Shown here: positions 28,377 to 36,354 of the stretch, piece by piece
Position numbering within the stretch: the first letter of the stretch is position 1
Layout: the number at the start of each line of letters is the position of its first letter
From: Streptomyces sp. ISL-1
Lineage (GTDB): Bacteria > Actinomycetota > Actinomycetes > Streptomycetales > Streptomycetaceae
Length of the DNA: 64,000 bases
Direction of reading: 5' to 3'
Assembly (NCBI RefSeq): GCF_018614585.1
Contig: NZ_JAGGOI010000055.1
Coordinates: 1-64,000 of the forward strand
Made by a program: the position numbers and the translations under genes
Notes under the pieces: generated by a model
Databases searched by the model: none
Told to the model about the DNA's origin: nothing
Seen by the model: the letters and a program-made list of their open reading frames with translations, nothing else

Positions 28377-28583
28377 CTCGACGACGATACGAAGCGGCGT
28401 GCCCGGCGCGGTTTCCCGGCGGTAAGGGGATGGTTGCTCCCGGCTCACAGGAAGCCCGGCCGCGCCGCGCGCCGTTCGCCACCCTCCTGTAACTCGGCAG
28501 CGGGCGAACTGAGTTGTGGGCGGGATGCCGGTCCATACCCGTCGTGTCGTACGCATGCATCGCGTTCACTGGCATCACCGATC

Positions 28584-29168
28584 ATGGCCACAGTGATCTT
28601 GACCGTCGGGCTGGCGTTCATCGGTTACCTGGCGACCTATCTCAACGGGCTGCGACTGACCCAGAGGCAGGCTCGGCTAACACGTGTCAATCTGCAGTTG
28701 AGCGACTTCCACGGTCCACTGTTCGCGCTGATGGAAGCCAACAGCCGTACCGACGACACCTTCTCCGAGAAGCACGCCCGCTCCGACGGCCGCGATCCCT
28801 TCGACCATGACGTACCTCCTACCGAGCACGAGCTCGCCGAGTGGCGCACATGGGCCACCACCGTCTTCATCCCCAACATTCAGGCGATGCGCGATGTGGT
28901 GGTCGCCAAGGCCGATCTCCTCATCGAGGAGGAAATGCCCCCGGTCCTGCTCCAACTCTGCGCACACGTCTCCGGCTACGAGATCACTGCCGCACGTTGG
29001 GCTGAGGGCCGCCATGAAGAGCACCTGTCGGTCATACCGTTTCCCGGCCGTGAGTTGATGGCGTACACCCGTTCCCGGTTCACACGCCTGAAGAGCGAGC
29101 AGGCGAGCCTGCTGGGCCACACCGCCGGCCCGGGACGTCGGCGCGTGCTCCTCGGCCGCCGACGATGA
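28584..29168 (+). CDS. Single-pass membrane protein of unknown function
   Basis: The 194-residue protein has one N-terminal helix (ATVILTVGLAFIGYLATYL) and then a soluble, mostly helical region with charged residues, ending in a basic tail (GRRRVLLGRRR). No known motif is recognised. ATG at 28584 sits behind a weak site. The gene is divergent from the sensor kinase by 207 bases. A cytoplasmic helical domain attached to a single helix suggests a signal or scaffold role, but that is only inference. Confidence 0.7.
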   Translation: MATVILTVGLAFIGYLATYLNGLRLTQRQARLTRVNLQLSDFHGPLFALMEANSRTDDTFSEKHARSDGRDPFDHDVPPTEHELAEWRTWATTVFIPNIQAMRDVVVAKADLLIEEEMPPVLLQLCAHVSGYEITAARWAEGRHEEHLSVIPFPGRELMAYTRSRFTRLKSEQASLLGHTAGPGRRRVLLGRRR

Positions 29169-29234
29169 ACCACGTCACTGGTGAGGCAGTCGCAGGCACC
29201 TTTCTCTTCGGTCCACACGCCGACCGGGGCGCGA

Positions 29235-29618
29235 TCAGCGGGCCTCGAGCTCGGCGATCAGCTTCTTCGTGGCGATGGTGCGGTAGCTCTCCTCCACCCA
29301 GTCGCAGAGCACCTCCGCCGATGGTGCGCCCTTCTGGGCGAGGGGAATCTGCACCCAGCCCGCCTTCCCCAGCCCGTAGCCGGACGGCTCAGCGCCCGGG
29401 CAGGACAGGGCATGGGCGTGCATCGCCTCGTCCTTGAGTTTGACGCCGACACCCAGCGGATAGCTGCCGTCGGTCACTCCCAGAAAGACGAAGATCTTCT
29501 TGTTGACCTTGACGACGGTCTCGCCCCAGGGAAATTCCTCGCCGGCGCTGGGCAGTCCCAAGGCAAAGGACCGCACCTTCTCCCATTTCGCCAGCGCGTG
29601 CTTCGGTGGTGCCGCCAT
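29235..29618 (-). CDS. MmcQ/YjbR family DNA-binding-fold protein
   Basis: The 127-residue protein has the YjbR-type WGETVVKVNKKIFVFLGV segment and the C-terminal CDWVEESYRTIATKKLIAEL helix. This CyaY-like fold family is called DNA-binding but its biology is poorly known. ATG at 29618 follows AGGAGG. The 517-base gap upstream contains no confident gene. Confidence 0.88.
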   Translation of the reverse strand: MAAPPKHALAKWEKVRSFALGLPSAGEEFPWGETVVKVNKKIFVFLGVTDGSYPLGVGVKLKDEAMHAHALSCPGAEPSGYGLGKAGWVQIPLAQKGAPSAEVLCDWVEESYRTIATKKLIAELEAR

Positions 29619-30135
29619 CCCGTCCTCCTGATTGCGCGGTCTGTCCCGTCTCACGCTACTGAACTGCGACTGCACTTCGCGGCGGCTCAAGCGGCCCTCG
29701 GGCCTGGTCGGCTCCGCCGACCAGGCTTTGTCACTACGTACACGTCGCCGCCGGCGGTGGGGATTGAGCGTCCGATCATCGCGGCCATGTCTGCCCGGCC
29801 ATGTCTGCCCGGCTACCGCCCGTCGATTGCCGAGGCGCGCTGCTGAAGTCGATTGATGAAGTCCCGGTGGCCCGCCCTGCGTGCTCGGTCGGCACGCAAC
29901 GTGCCCGCCAGACGCGACGGGGCGGCGGCGAACCGTCCCGTCCACGTCGCCCTGGCAGTCAGTCGGCTCCTACCCGGGGGTGCTGGGGCAGTCAGTTGGC
30001 CGGGGACAAGGCGGCCGCGATCGTGACCGCCACCAGGACCAGCGCACCCGCACGGTCCCGCCACCCGGCACCACTGCGCTGCACGGCAGCACCTCTGCAG
30101 TCGCGCTGTTCAGGTGGGGAGCTTCTGCCGGTGGG
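29619..30135. other. Intergenic gap with hairpin, tandem repeat and possible decayed coding pieces
   Basis: A perfect 11-base stem (GCCTGGTCGGC, loop TCC) lies at 29702-29726 and is followed by TTTG on the plus strand, so it looks like a terminator without an obvious gene. A 14-base unit CCATGTCTGCCCGG is repeated exactly in tandem at 29785-29812. Minus-strand frames 29813-30064 and 29998-30090 look like coding fragments (for example RDFINRLQQRASAI, and a hydrophobic VLVAVTIAAAL) but have no start with a ribosome site. The gap is probably a decayed segment. Confidence 0.4.
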
Positions 30136-30855
30136 CTACATGTCCTTTGCATCCGGCGCAGGGGCGATCCCCGTCGGGCAGGACGATCCCCGGTTGGTTT
30201 CGAACGGAGTACTCAGCTGGACCCCGGTCCCGCCGATCCCGCAGTACCCGGCCGGGTTTTTGTCCAAGTACTGCTGGTGAAATGCCCGCGCCGGATAGAA
30301 CGGGTGGTCCTCGGCCGCGAGGATCTCCGTGGTGATCTCGCCGTATCCCGCGGCGGACAGGGCCCGCTGGTAGCGCGTCCGTGTCTGCTCGGCCGCCGCC
30401 CGCTGGGCGGGTGAGTGGGTGAAGAGGATCGACCTGACGTGGGTGCCGACGTCATTGCCCTGGCGGAAGCCCTGGGTGGGGTCGTGCGACTCCCAGAAGA
30501 GCTGGAGCAGCCGCTCGTACGTGATCTCCGCGGGGTCGAAAACCACCCGCACCGTCTCCGCGTGCCCCGTCCGCCCGGTGCGTATCTCGTCGTCCACCGG
30601 GTGGGGCGTGTAGCCGCCCTGAAAGCCGGTCAGGGTGGTCCAGACGCCCGCCGGAAGCTGCCAGAACCGGCGCTCCGCGCCCCAGAAGCAGCCAAGGGCG
30701 AAGTCGGCGACCTCGAAGTCCTCGGGGTAAGGGCCCTGTAACGCCGTCCCGAGCACGGTGTGCCTCTCGGGAATCTCGTACGCGAGCGCGGGGCGGCCCG
30801 GCGGAGCCTCCTCGGGTGCGGGCAGACGCAGATCACGATTCCGTGCGAACGACAT
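30136..30855 (-). CDS. msrA: Peptide methionine sulfoxide reductase A, copy 1
   Basis: The 239-residue enzyme reduces the S-epimer of methionine sulfoxide in proteins. The catalytic GCFWGAER motif and TEILAAEDHPFYPARAFHQQYLDKNPAGYC block are intact, and the resolving-cysteine region near the C-terminus (GYCGIGGTG) is present. ATG at 30855 follows GAGGAGG. A second full copy lies at 34207-34920 and a C-terminal fragment at 32326-32469. The C-terminal extension GSSCPTGIAPAPDAKDM adds one more cysteine. Confidence 0.95.
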   Translation of the reverse strand: MSFARNRDLRLPAPEEAPPGRPALAYEIPERHTVLGTALQGPYPEDFEVADFALGCFWGAERRFWQLPAGVWTTLTGFQGGYTPHPVDDEIRTGRTGHAETVRVVFDPAEITYERLLQLFWESHDPTQGFRQGNDVGTHVRSILFTHSPAQRAAAEQTRTRYQRALSAAGYGEITTEILAAEDHPFYPARAFHQQYLDKNPAGYCGIGGTGVQLSTPFETNRGSSCPTGIAPAPDAKDM

Positions 30856-30865
30856 GGCAGCCTCC

Positions 30866-31075
30866 TCATCCTCTGTGGGCGCTGAGATCGGCGCTTCGGG
30901 CGTCGAACCTTCCCTTGATGTAGGCGCCCAATTCGGCGCGCGCCGACTCTACTTGTCCGAGTGCCTGCTCAGCTTCGGCGTTCTGTGTGGGATCTGAGTG
31001 CGCTGTGCGCTGCCTACCGGGTCTTGGCCGGCAAGCAGCGCACTCGGTGTCGCTGTCGCTTCTGCGGGCGGTGGG
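30866..31075 (-). pseudogene. Possible decayed coding fragment upstream of msrA copy 1
   Basis: A stop-free minus-strand stretch ends 10 bases upstream of the msrA start and encodes a plausible C-terminus (AEAEQALGQVESARAELGAY, then IKGRFDARSADLSAHRG). It has no ATG or GTG in frame and begins right after the stop codon of the duplicated fragment at 31076. A 10-base inverted repeat (GAGTGCGCTG / CAGCGCACTC) at 30996-31045 lies inside it. It is probably the tail of a lost gene, not an expressed one. Confidence 0.3.
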
Positions 31076-31147
31076 TCAGCCATCAGCCTTCGCAACGCCG
31101 ATTGGGCAGGACACGCCTGTCCCGACGAGTCTGTGCTGCCATGTGAC
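31076..31147 (-). repeat. Copy A of a duplicated C-terminal coding fragment (VSCPIGVA element)
   Basis: The minus strand reads VTWQHRLVGTGVSCPIGVAK followed by ADG and a stop. A clearly related stretch, VTWQRRLAGRGVSCPIGVAP then ADDK stop, lies at 33354-33431. The match covers about 60 bases at roughly 80 percent by eye and stops abruptly at GTGACCC. This copy abuts the beta-lactamase-family stop codon. It looks like a gene or element end duplicated twice; the parent protein is not recognised. Confidence 0.5.
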
Positions 31148-31155
31148 CCGCTGGA

Positions 31156-32262
31156 TCAGGCGCGCAGACCAATGAGCCCGTCATACGCGGCCGTGACGAT
31201 CTCTAGTCCCCGATTGTCGTCCGCGGGTTCGCGCATCTGATGTGTCACGTACGCCACTGCCATACGGGCGTCAGGATCGATCATGACCAGTGAGCCGCCC
31301 CAACCGCCCCACCCGTAGGTGTTGCCGAAGAGTCCGTAGCCCAGACCCCAGCGCATCGGCATCCCCAGGACGCGGTCATCGCCGTGGAACTGCTCCTCCC
31401 GGGCACGGTCACAACCCGCCTGCGACAGCAGCCGCGCCCCCCGCACCGTTCCTCCGCAGGCCATCACGGACTGGACGAGGGCGACCGAGCGGGCGTTGCC
31501 GAGACCGTTCGCCGCAGGGATTTGCGCACGGCGCCAGGCCACGCTGTTCCCGTCGTGGACCCGTATCGGGGTCCCGGCGGCGGGAGTCGCGCCGCTGGCG
31601 GGGGTACTCGCGGCGTAGCCGTCGTCCCGGGACTGTGGCGGGATCGTGAGCGCCACCCGGTGGTCGTGCTCGGCGGGCAGGCCGATGTGGAAGTCCGCGC
31701 CCAGCGGGCCGGCAAGCTCGTCGGCGAAGAACGCGCCCAGAGTCCGGCCGGTGATGCGGCGTACGACCTCGCCCACGAGGAATCCCTGGGTGAGCGAGTG
31801 GTATCCGGCCTCGCTGCCCGGCTCCCATTGCGGAGCCTGCGCGGCCAGTCGTGCCGTGGCGGACGCCCAGTCGTACAACTCCGCCACCGGCCCGTCCCAG
31901 TCGGGCAGGCCAGCCGTGTGCGCGAGCAGGTGGCGTACCAGCACCTTCTCTTTGCCCGCCGCGGCGAACTCCGGCCAGTACCGGGCGACCGGCGCGGCCA
32001 GGTCGAGTTCGCCACGGTCGGCGAGAACCAGGGCGCACAGCGCGGTCATCGTCTTGGTGACGGACCAGACGTTGACGATCGTGTCGCGCTGCCACGGGAT
32101 CGTACGGTCGGCGTCGGTGAATCCGCCCCAGACGTCCACCACCGGCCGGCCATCCACGAAGACGGCCACCGAGCCACCGGCGTCTCCCTCGTCCAGCAAT
32201 GCCGCCAGCGCGCTGGGCACGGCAGTGAACAGATCATCGTATGAGCCCTGAATGTCCGCCAT
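31156..32262 (-). CDS. Serine hydrolase, beta-lactamase/class C esterase family
   Basis: The 368-residue protein has the SxxK motif SVTK within NVWSVTKTMTALC, the YxN-type position as YHS in SEAGYHSLTQGF, and a late GWGGWGGS segment that can serve as the KTG-like box. This fits EstB-like family VIII esterases and D-alanyl carboxypeptidase homologues more than true beta-lactamases. No signal peptide is seen, so the enzyme is cytoplasmic. ATG at 32262 begins MADIQGSYDDLF. The stop is 8 bases from repeat copy A. Confidence 0.88.
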   Translation of the reverse strand: MADIQGSYDDLFTAVPSALAALLDEGDAGGSVAVFVDGRPVVDVWGGFTDADRTIPWQRDTIVNVWSVTKTMTALCALVLADRGELDLAAPVARYWPEFAAAGKEKVLVRHLLAHTAGLPDWDGPVAELYDWASATARLAAQAPQWEPGSEAGYHSLTQGFLVGEVVRRITGRTLGAFFADELAGPLGADFHIGLPAEHDHRVALTIPPQSRDDGYAASTPASGATPAAGTPIRVHDGNSVAWRRAQIPAANGLGNARSVALVQSVMACGGTVRGARLLSQAGCDRAREEQFHGDDRVLGMPMRWGLGYGLFGNTYGWGGWGGSLVMIDPDARMAVAYVTHQMREPADDNRGLEIVTAAYDGLIGLRA

Positions 32263-32325
32263 GCGGAGAATCTAGCCAGCTCGGGGTGACGCGACGCAAC
32301 TGAATTCCCGGCCCGCTAGGGGCGG

Positions 32326-32469
32326 CTATCCCTCAGTGGCTTCCGGCGCAGGGGCGATGCCGGTCGGGCACGACGCCCCCCAGTTCGTCTCGAACGGGGT
32401 ACTTAGCTTGACCCCCGTCCCGCCGATCCCGCAGTACCCCGCTGGGTTCCTGTCGAGGTACTGCTGGTG
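32326..32469 (-). pseudogene. msrA 3' fragment (third copy)
   Basis: A 47-codon piece encodes HQQYLDRNPAGYCGIGGTGV and the rest of the MsrA C-terminus to a stop codon. It differs from the C-terminus of copy 2 at only about three residues, and is less like copy 1 (which has GGTGVQ and FETNRGSS). Everything upstream of the HQQYL codons is missing: homology stops at 32469, where an unrelated low-G+C sequence starts with TGTTAG. It is a non-functional relic, most simply from duplication of copy 2 and truncation by insertion or deletion. Confidence 0.85.
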
Positions 32470-32576
32470 TTAGGGCTTACAGAGAATTAACTTGTGGGCT
32501 TTGGGGCTTGACGTCCCAGGTCAGCGCGACGCCCGCACGCATGTTGTTTCTCCGCGAGCCCTTACAGCGGCTAACA
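32468..32576. mobile_element. Candidate 109-bp MITE-like or insertion remnant with TGTTAG termini
   Basis: The segment starts TGTTAGGGCTTACAG exactly where msrA homology ends, and its other end reads CTTACAGCGGCTAACA, the complement of TGTTAGCCGCTGTAAG. Only the outer six bases are perfect inverted repeats. The body is less G+C-rich than its surroundings and has no open frame. The abrupt junction within msrA is the best argument for insertion; target duplication was not seen. Confidence 0.35.
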
Positions 32577-32608
32577 CAATGAGGCCGAAGGCTGGCGGCG
32601 CCCTCAGT

Positions 32609-33160
32609 TCATGACGGCCGCCCGCCGAACTGCCAGTTGTGGACCTCAATGTCGGCATACAGGCCGGAGGTTAGGACGGCGCGTGCCGTGTCCGGGTCCG
32701 GCGCCCGGACCAGCACCGCCGTACCCAGCCAGGTGGCGGCATCGTCGGCCAGCAGCGGCCCATATGCGATCAGTTCGTCCCGGTCGGGCGGCACGGCTAG
32801 GTCAGCGCCCTGCCCCGCGCCAAGGCCGAGCACCAGGTATCGGTTGCCACCGGTCCGACCACCGGCGAAATCCCACATGGTGCGCCCCAGCATGTTGCGC
32901 CACCGGCGCAGCAGCACGTCCCGGTACACGCCGGCCTGGTAACCGGGCTCGTCAAAGGCGAACGCGCGGGCGGCGGCGGGATCTGGCAAGTCGACGATGT
33001 GCACGCTGCCGGTGGGCATGCCACCGTCACTGGTGAGGGTGGGGCCGCGGGCGATCATCTCCTTCTCATACCGGTCCATGTAGGACCAGTGCTCTTCCAA
33101 CAGCTCGTGGCGCAGCGCCACGGAGCCGGTCCGATCGCGGTGGTAGCAGAAGAACTCCAT
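32609..33160 (-). CDS. YciI-like (dimeric alpha-beta barrel) protein, probably duplicated domain
   Basis: The 183-residue protein begins MEFFCYHRDRTGS. It contains two YCII-like halves: ELLEEHWSYMDRYEKEMIARGP and later RDELIAYGPLLADDAAT, each followed by a D/H-containing strand. YciI-related proteins bind small ligands or catalyse simple dehydrohalogenase-like chemistry, but no activity can be assigned. An in-frame GTG at 33166 would add two residues. It sits among mobile remnants. Confidence 0.75.
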   Translation of the reverse strand: MEFFCYHRDRTGSVALRHELLEEHWSYMDRYEKEMIARGPTLTSDGGMPTGSVHIVDLPDPAAARAFAFDEPGYQAGVYRDVLLRRWRNMLGRTMWDFAGGRTGGNRYLVLGLGAGQGADLAVPPDRDELIAYGPLLADDAATWLGTAVLVRAPDPDTARAVLTSGLYADIEVHNWQFGGRPS

Positions 33161-33233
33161 GCCCACACTCTCTACTACCAGGCGCCGCGCCAGCTCATAC
33201 TTGCGATCACCCCGGCAGCGAGCCGAACTACCT

Positions 33234-33329
33234 CTACCGGCGGGAAAACAATGTGCCCAGCTGTCGGTAAGTGATGAGGCAGCAGGCGAGTTTGAGGAAG
33301 GCTTCGTGGATGTCGGCTCGGCCCCGCCA
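33234..33329 (-). pseudogene. C-terminal remnant of an IS5-family transposase
   Basis: The minus strand encodes WRGRADIHEAFLKLACCLIT then YRQLGTLFSRR and a stop. ERRADIHEAFLxLAxxIITYR is the conserved C-terminal end of IS5-group DDE transposases. About 30 codons are left; the catalytic DDE triad, upstream body and inverted repeats are absent. It lies next to repeat copy B and is evidence of past insertion in this accessory segment. Confidence 0.75.
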
Positions 33330-33353
33330 GCAGCTCAGGGGTGAGGCCAGGAC

Positions 33354-33431
33354 TCACTTGTCGTCGGCCGGAGCGACGCCGATCGGGCAGGAAACGCCCC
33401 TCCCGGCGAGCCTGCGCTGCCACGTGACCCA
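33354..33431 (-). repeat. Copy B of the duplicated C-terminal coding fragment (VSCPIGVA element)
   Basis: The minus strand reads VTWQRRLAGRGVSCPIGVAP then ADDK stop, parallel to copy A at 31076-31147. The same frame runs on after the stop into the IS5 transposase tail. The parent family is not recognised. SCPIGVAPADDK is reminiscent of the MsrA end SCPTGIAPAPEATDK, but the upstream part does not match MsrA. Confidence 0.5.
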
Positions 33432-33471
33432 ACCCAATTACGACGGTTGGTTGTTCGACGAGCTTGTGCGT

Positions 33472-34065
33472 TCACGGACGTAGGTGGGCCAGCAGTTCCT
33501 CTGCGGCAGGGTAGGGACGCTCCTGTGGCAGTAGCCGGGCCGCGGAGTCGAAGTCGCCGCTGCTCACGAGAGTGTGGATCTCACGGGCGAGTGGGGTCAC
33601 GTCGCTGACGGCGACCGTCCATTCGTCCGCGTAGCGTCGTACGGCCTCACCGGCGAGGCCGAGTTGCAGGGAGCGGTACGGCAGGGCGTGCAGATGCAGG
33701 TCGCGCTCGGGATCCCACTGGATGCGAGTAGGCGTCGCGCTTCAGCTGACGCTGCCAGGTGGCGCGGTCGGGGTGCACCCCACGCACATAGCTCGACAGG
33801 CACGCGTGGCGCAGCGCCCACTCGAAGCCGTCGCGCGTGATTTCCACAGCCAGGACGGTCTCCTGACCTGCTTTCGTACCCCAGCCGCAGCGGTACATCA
33901 TCCACAGGACGACGGCTTGATCCACGTCATCCGGTCCCGTTTCCATGCCGGAGGGAAATGGCCCTCTTGGGCGGCGGGTTGGCCGATTTCCGGGGAGTAC
34001 GCCTGGTAGACGGTGACCGTGGATGCTGTGTAGACAGCCCGGATCCCACGCTGGGGTTCTTCCAT
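33472..34065 (-). pseudogene. DUF4291 gene broken by two compensating frameshifts
   Basis: Read from ATG at 34065, the frame gives MEEPQRGIRAVYTASTVTVY, then QAYSPEIG and DRMTWIKPS, and then a stop near 33898. Near 33912 the family sequence continues in another frame as LWMMYRCGWGTKAGQETVLA. Near 33732 it returns to the first frame as QWDPERDLHLHALPYRSLQL. One base is missing at the first point and one is extra at the second, so the 198-codon span matches full family length. It is a pseudogene or sequencing error rather than programmed shifting, since no slippery site is evident. DUF4291 function is unknown. Confidence 0.8.
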
Positions 34066-34206
34066 GGCGGACAGCGTGGGGTCGGCCGGTGCGCGGGGCC
34101 ACTGATTTTCTACTGCCGATCCCTTTGTGGGAGAGCCGGCCGTAGCACTGCGTGAGGTGCCGGTGCCACGACCGCCCTCCTGAAGCGCGGGACGGGGTGC
34201 CAACGG

Positions 34207-34920
34207 CTACTTGTCCGTTGCCTCCGGCGCTGGGGCGATGCCGGTCGGGCACGACGCCCCCCAGTTCGTCTCGAACGGGGTACTCAGCTTGACGCCCGTC
34301 CCGCCGATCCCGCAGTACCCCGCCGGGTTCTTGTCGAGGTACTGCTGGTGGTACCCCTCCGCCGGGTAGAACGGGCGGCCCTCCGCCGGCAGCAGTTCCG
34401 TCGTGATCGTGCCGTACCCGGAGCCCGTCAGGACCCCCTGGTACGCCTCCCGGGACGCCTCCGCGGTCTTCGCCTGGGCATCCGAGTGGGTGTAGATCGC
34501 CGAGCGGTACTGCGTGCCGACGTCATTGCCCTGGCGGAAGCCCTGCGTCGGGTTGTGGGACTCCCAGAACACCTTCAGCAGCGACTCGTACGAGACGACC
34601 GACGGGTCGAAGACGACACGGACCGCTTCCGTGTGGCCGGTCAGGCCCGAGCAGACCTCTTCGTACGCCGGGTTGGGGGTGGATCCGCCCTGGTAGCCGA
34701 CCAGCGTCGTCCAGACGCCGTCCGTCTGCCAGAACTTGCGCTCCGCGCCCCAGAAACAGCCCAGGCCGAAGTCTGCGACCTCAAGGCCCTCCGGGTACGG
34801 GCCGAGCAGCGGGTTGCCGAGGACCGTGTGGCGGTCGGGGACGGAGAACTCGGGGGTCGGGCGGCCGCGCAGGGCCTGGTCGGGGGTGGGGAGCTGGGGG
34901 GTGCGGCGGGACAGGAACAT
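34207..34920 (-). CDS. msrA: Peptide methionine sulfoxide reductase A, copy 2
   Basis: The 237-residue enzyme has the catalytic GCFWGAERKFW motif and the HQQYLDKNPAGYCGIGGTG end with a further C-terminal cysteine. It is similar throughout to copy 1 at 30136-30855, but differs in the N-terminal 35 residues (MFLSRRTPQLPTPDQALRGR). ATG at 34920 is behind a GGAG-like site. Position upstream of metB is as I recall for the S. coelicolor msrA, so this is probably the ancestral copy. Confidence 0.95.
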   Translation of the reverse strand: MFLSRRTPQLPTPDQALRGRPTPEFSVPDRHTVLGNPLLGPYPEGLEVADFGLGCFWGAERKFWQTDGVWTTLVGYQGGSTPNPAYEEVCSGLTGHTEAVRVVFDPSVVSYESLLKVFWESHNPTQGFRQGNDVGTQYRSAIYTHSDAQAKTAEASREAYQGVLTGSGYGTITTELLPAEGRPFYPAEGYHQQYLDKNPAGYCGIGGTGVKLSTPFETNWGASCPTGIAPAPEATDK

Positions 34921-35015
34921 GCGGATCTCCTCGACGGTCGGGCCTTCATGACAACGTTCGGGGGCGGGCAAGGATTCCTGGCCGCACAGCCCCCCGACCT
35001 CCCGCCGGACCCGCC

Positions 35016-36119
35016 TCACCGCAGCAGCGTCGCCGGGCTCCCGCCATTCGCCTCGTACCCGGCCACCGCCAGATTCCGGTACACCGTGTACTCCGCCGCC
35101 GGGTCGCCGCTGTGCGTCCATGGCAGCGCGCCGACGTGGCCGTCCACCCTCACCAGTTGGTTCATCGCCTCCGCCCACCTCTCCGACCGTACGAGGAAGA
35201 GGACCAGCAGATGCCGTACGTGCGCGAGCATCGGGTCGTCGGGGCGGGCGGAGTGCACCGCGAAGAGCGCGCCCTCCATCGCCTTCGTCACGACCGCGCT
35301 CTGGTAGAAGCCCTGCACCAGGTTGACGTCGGGAACGTGCTCGTACACCGCGAACAGCGGCAGCGCGGCCAGCAGCGAGCCGTGCGGGGCGCGGGCAGCG
35401 GCCGTCGTGGCGAAGTGGTCGGCCTCCTGCCGGGAGCCGTGCCACTTCTCGCACCAGTAGTGCAGCGCGGCCAGATGCGCGCCCATGTGTTCCGGCGCGC
35501 GGTCGATGACCTTCGCCCACAACTGGTCGAACTGCTCGGGGGGGTAGCCGAGTCCGCGCGCGACGGCGAGTTCGACGATGTACGGGACAGGGTCTCCCGG
35601 CGCGAGCAGAGCCGCCTCGCCGCAGACCGCACGGGCCTCCTCCAGGATGATCCGGAAGTCGTCCGTCCCCGCGGTCGAGGACCGCCAGGCCTGCTGTACC
35701 AGGAACTCCGCGTGCACCTGCGCGCCGCCCGCGTCCTTCGGGGACTCCGCGCGCCAGGCGCGCAGCCATGCCCCGCCGACGCCCGGCCGCTGCTGGAGCT
35801 CCAGCGACGCCGCCCCGGCGAAGGCCTGCACGCGCTGCCAGCGCACCTCGCCGTCCTTCGGGGTGCCGGCCAGCAGCTGGGACGCGGCCCGCCAGTCCTG
35901 GGTGTGCTGCACGACGTCGAGTACGTCGAGGAGGTCCTGGTCAGGTCCCGGCAGCCGGATGTCCAGCTCTTCCTGGCGCATGAATCCGTACGTGTCCGGG
36001 TCGGCGGCGTCGGGCGAGCCGGGCGCGACCTGCCGGATGCCGGAGCGGCGGCGCAGCGCAAAAGGACCGATGACCGCGGCCAGCATGGCCATCGCGATCA
36101 GGAACCAGAGAATCTCCAT
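35016..36119 (-). CDS. Hypothetical protein with N-terminal helix and helical-repeat body
   Basis: The 367-residue protein has one hydrophobic segment at the start (MEILWFLIAMAMLAAVIGPF) and then an all-helical body with tryptophan-rich helices spaced about 35-40 residues, like degenerate TPR (DWRAASQLLAGTP, GAHLAALHYWCEKWHGSRQEADHF, SERWAEAMNQLVRVDG). No catalytic motif is present. It is widely seen in streptomycetes near msrA and metB, from memory. ATG at 36119 follows a weak site; upstream in-frame starts to 36245 are in non-coding-looking sequence. Confidence 0.8.
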   Translation of the reverse strand: MEILWFLIAMAMLAAVIGPFALRRRSGIRQVAPGSPDAADPDTYGFMRQEELDIRLPGPDQDLLDVLDVVQHTQDWRAASQLLAGTPKDGEVRWQRVQAFAGAASLELQQRPGVGGAWLRAWRAESPKDAGGAQVHAEFLVQQAWRSSTAGTDDFRIILEEARAVCGEAALLAPGDPVPYIVELAVARGLGYPPEQFDQLWAKVIDRAPEHMGAHLAALHYWCEKWHGSRQEADHFATTAAARAPHGSLLAALPLFAVYEHVPDVNLVQGFYQSAVVTKAMEGALFAVHSARPDDPMLAHVRHLLVLFLVRSERWAEAMNQLVRVDGHVGALPWTHSGDPAAEYTVYRNLAVAGYEANGGSPATLLR

Positions 36120-36354
36120 GGCCCCATTGTCTCCAAGACCGCAATGTTCTGGACAGCGGCGGGGGCGGGCTGGGGACGGGGGTCCGGCCGTACTGTCCGG
36201 ACAGCGGGTGGGGTGGGGGCGTGGGGGCCAGGGATAGGACCGCACGGCCCGGGACAGCTACAGGGCGGGCCGTCTCGGGTCCGGCCGCACAGTCCCGGAC
36301 AGTCGCCGGGGCGGGGGGCGCCCCCGACCCGGACCCGGACTACGCTCGGGCCTC

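Noticed and set aside
29998..30090. A roughly 30-codon minus-strand membrane-like peptide
   Set aside because: It has one hydrophobic stretch but no ribosome site, and it lies in a gap with other decayed-looking pieces. Support is too thin for a gene call.
31156..32262. Antibiotic resistance beta-lactamase
   Set aside because: The SVTK motif is present, but there is no signal peptide and the rest of the sequence fits family VIII esterases better. No resistance role is claimed.
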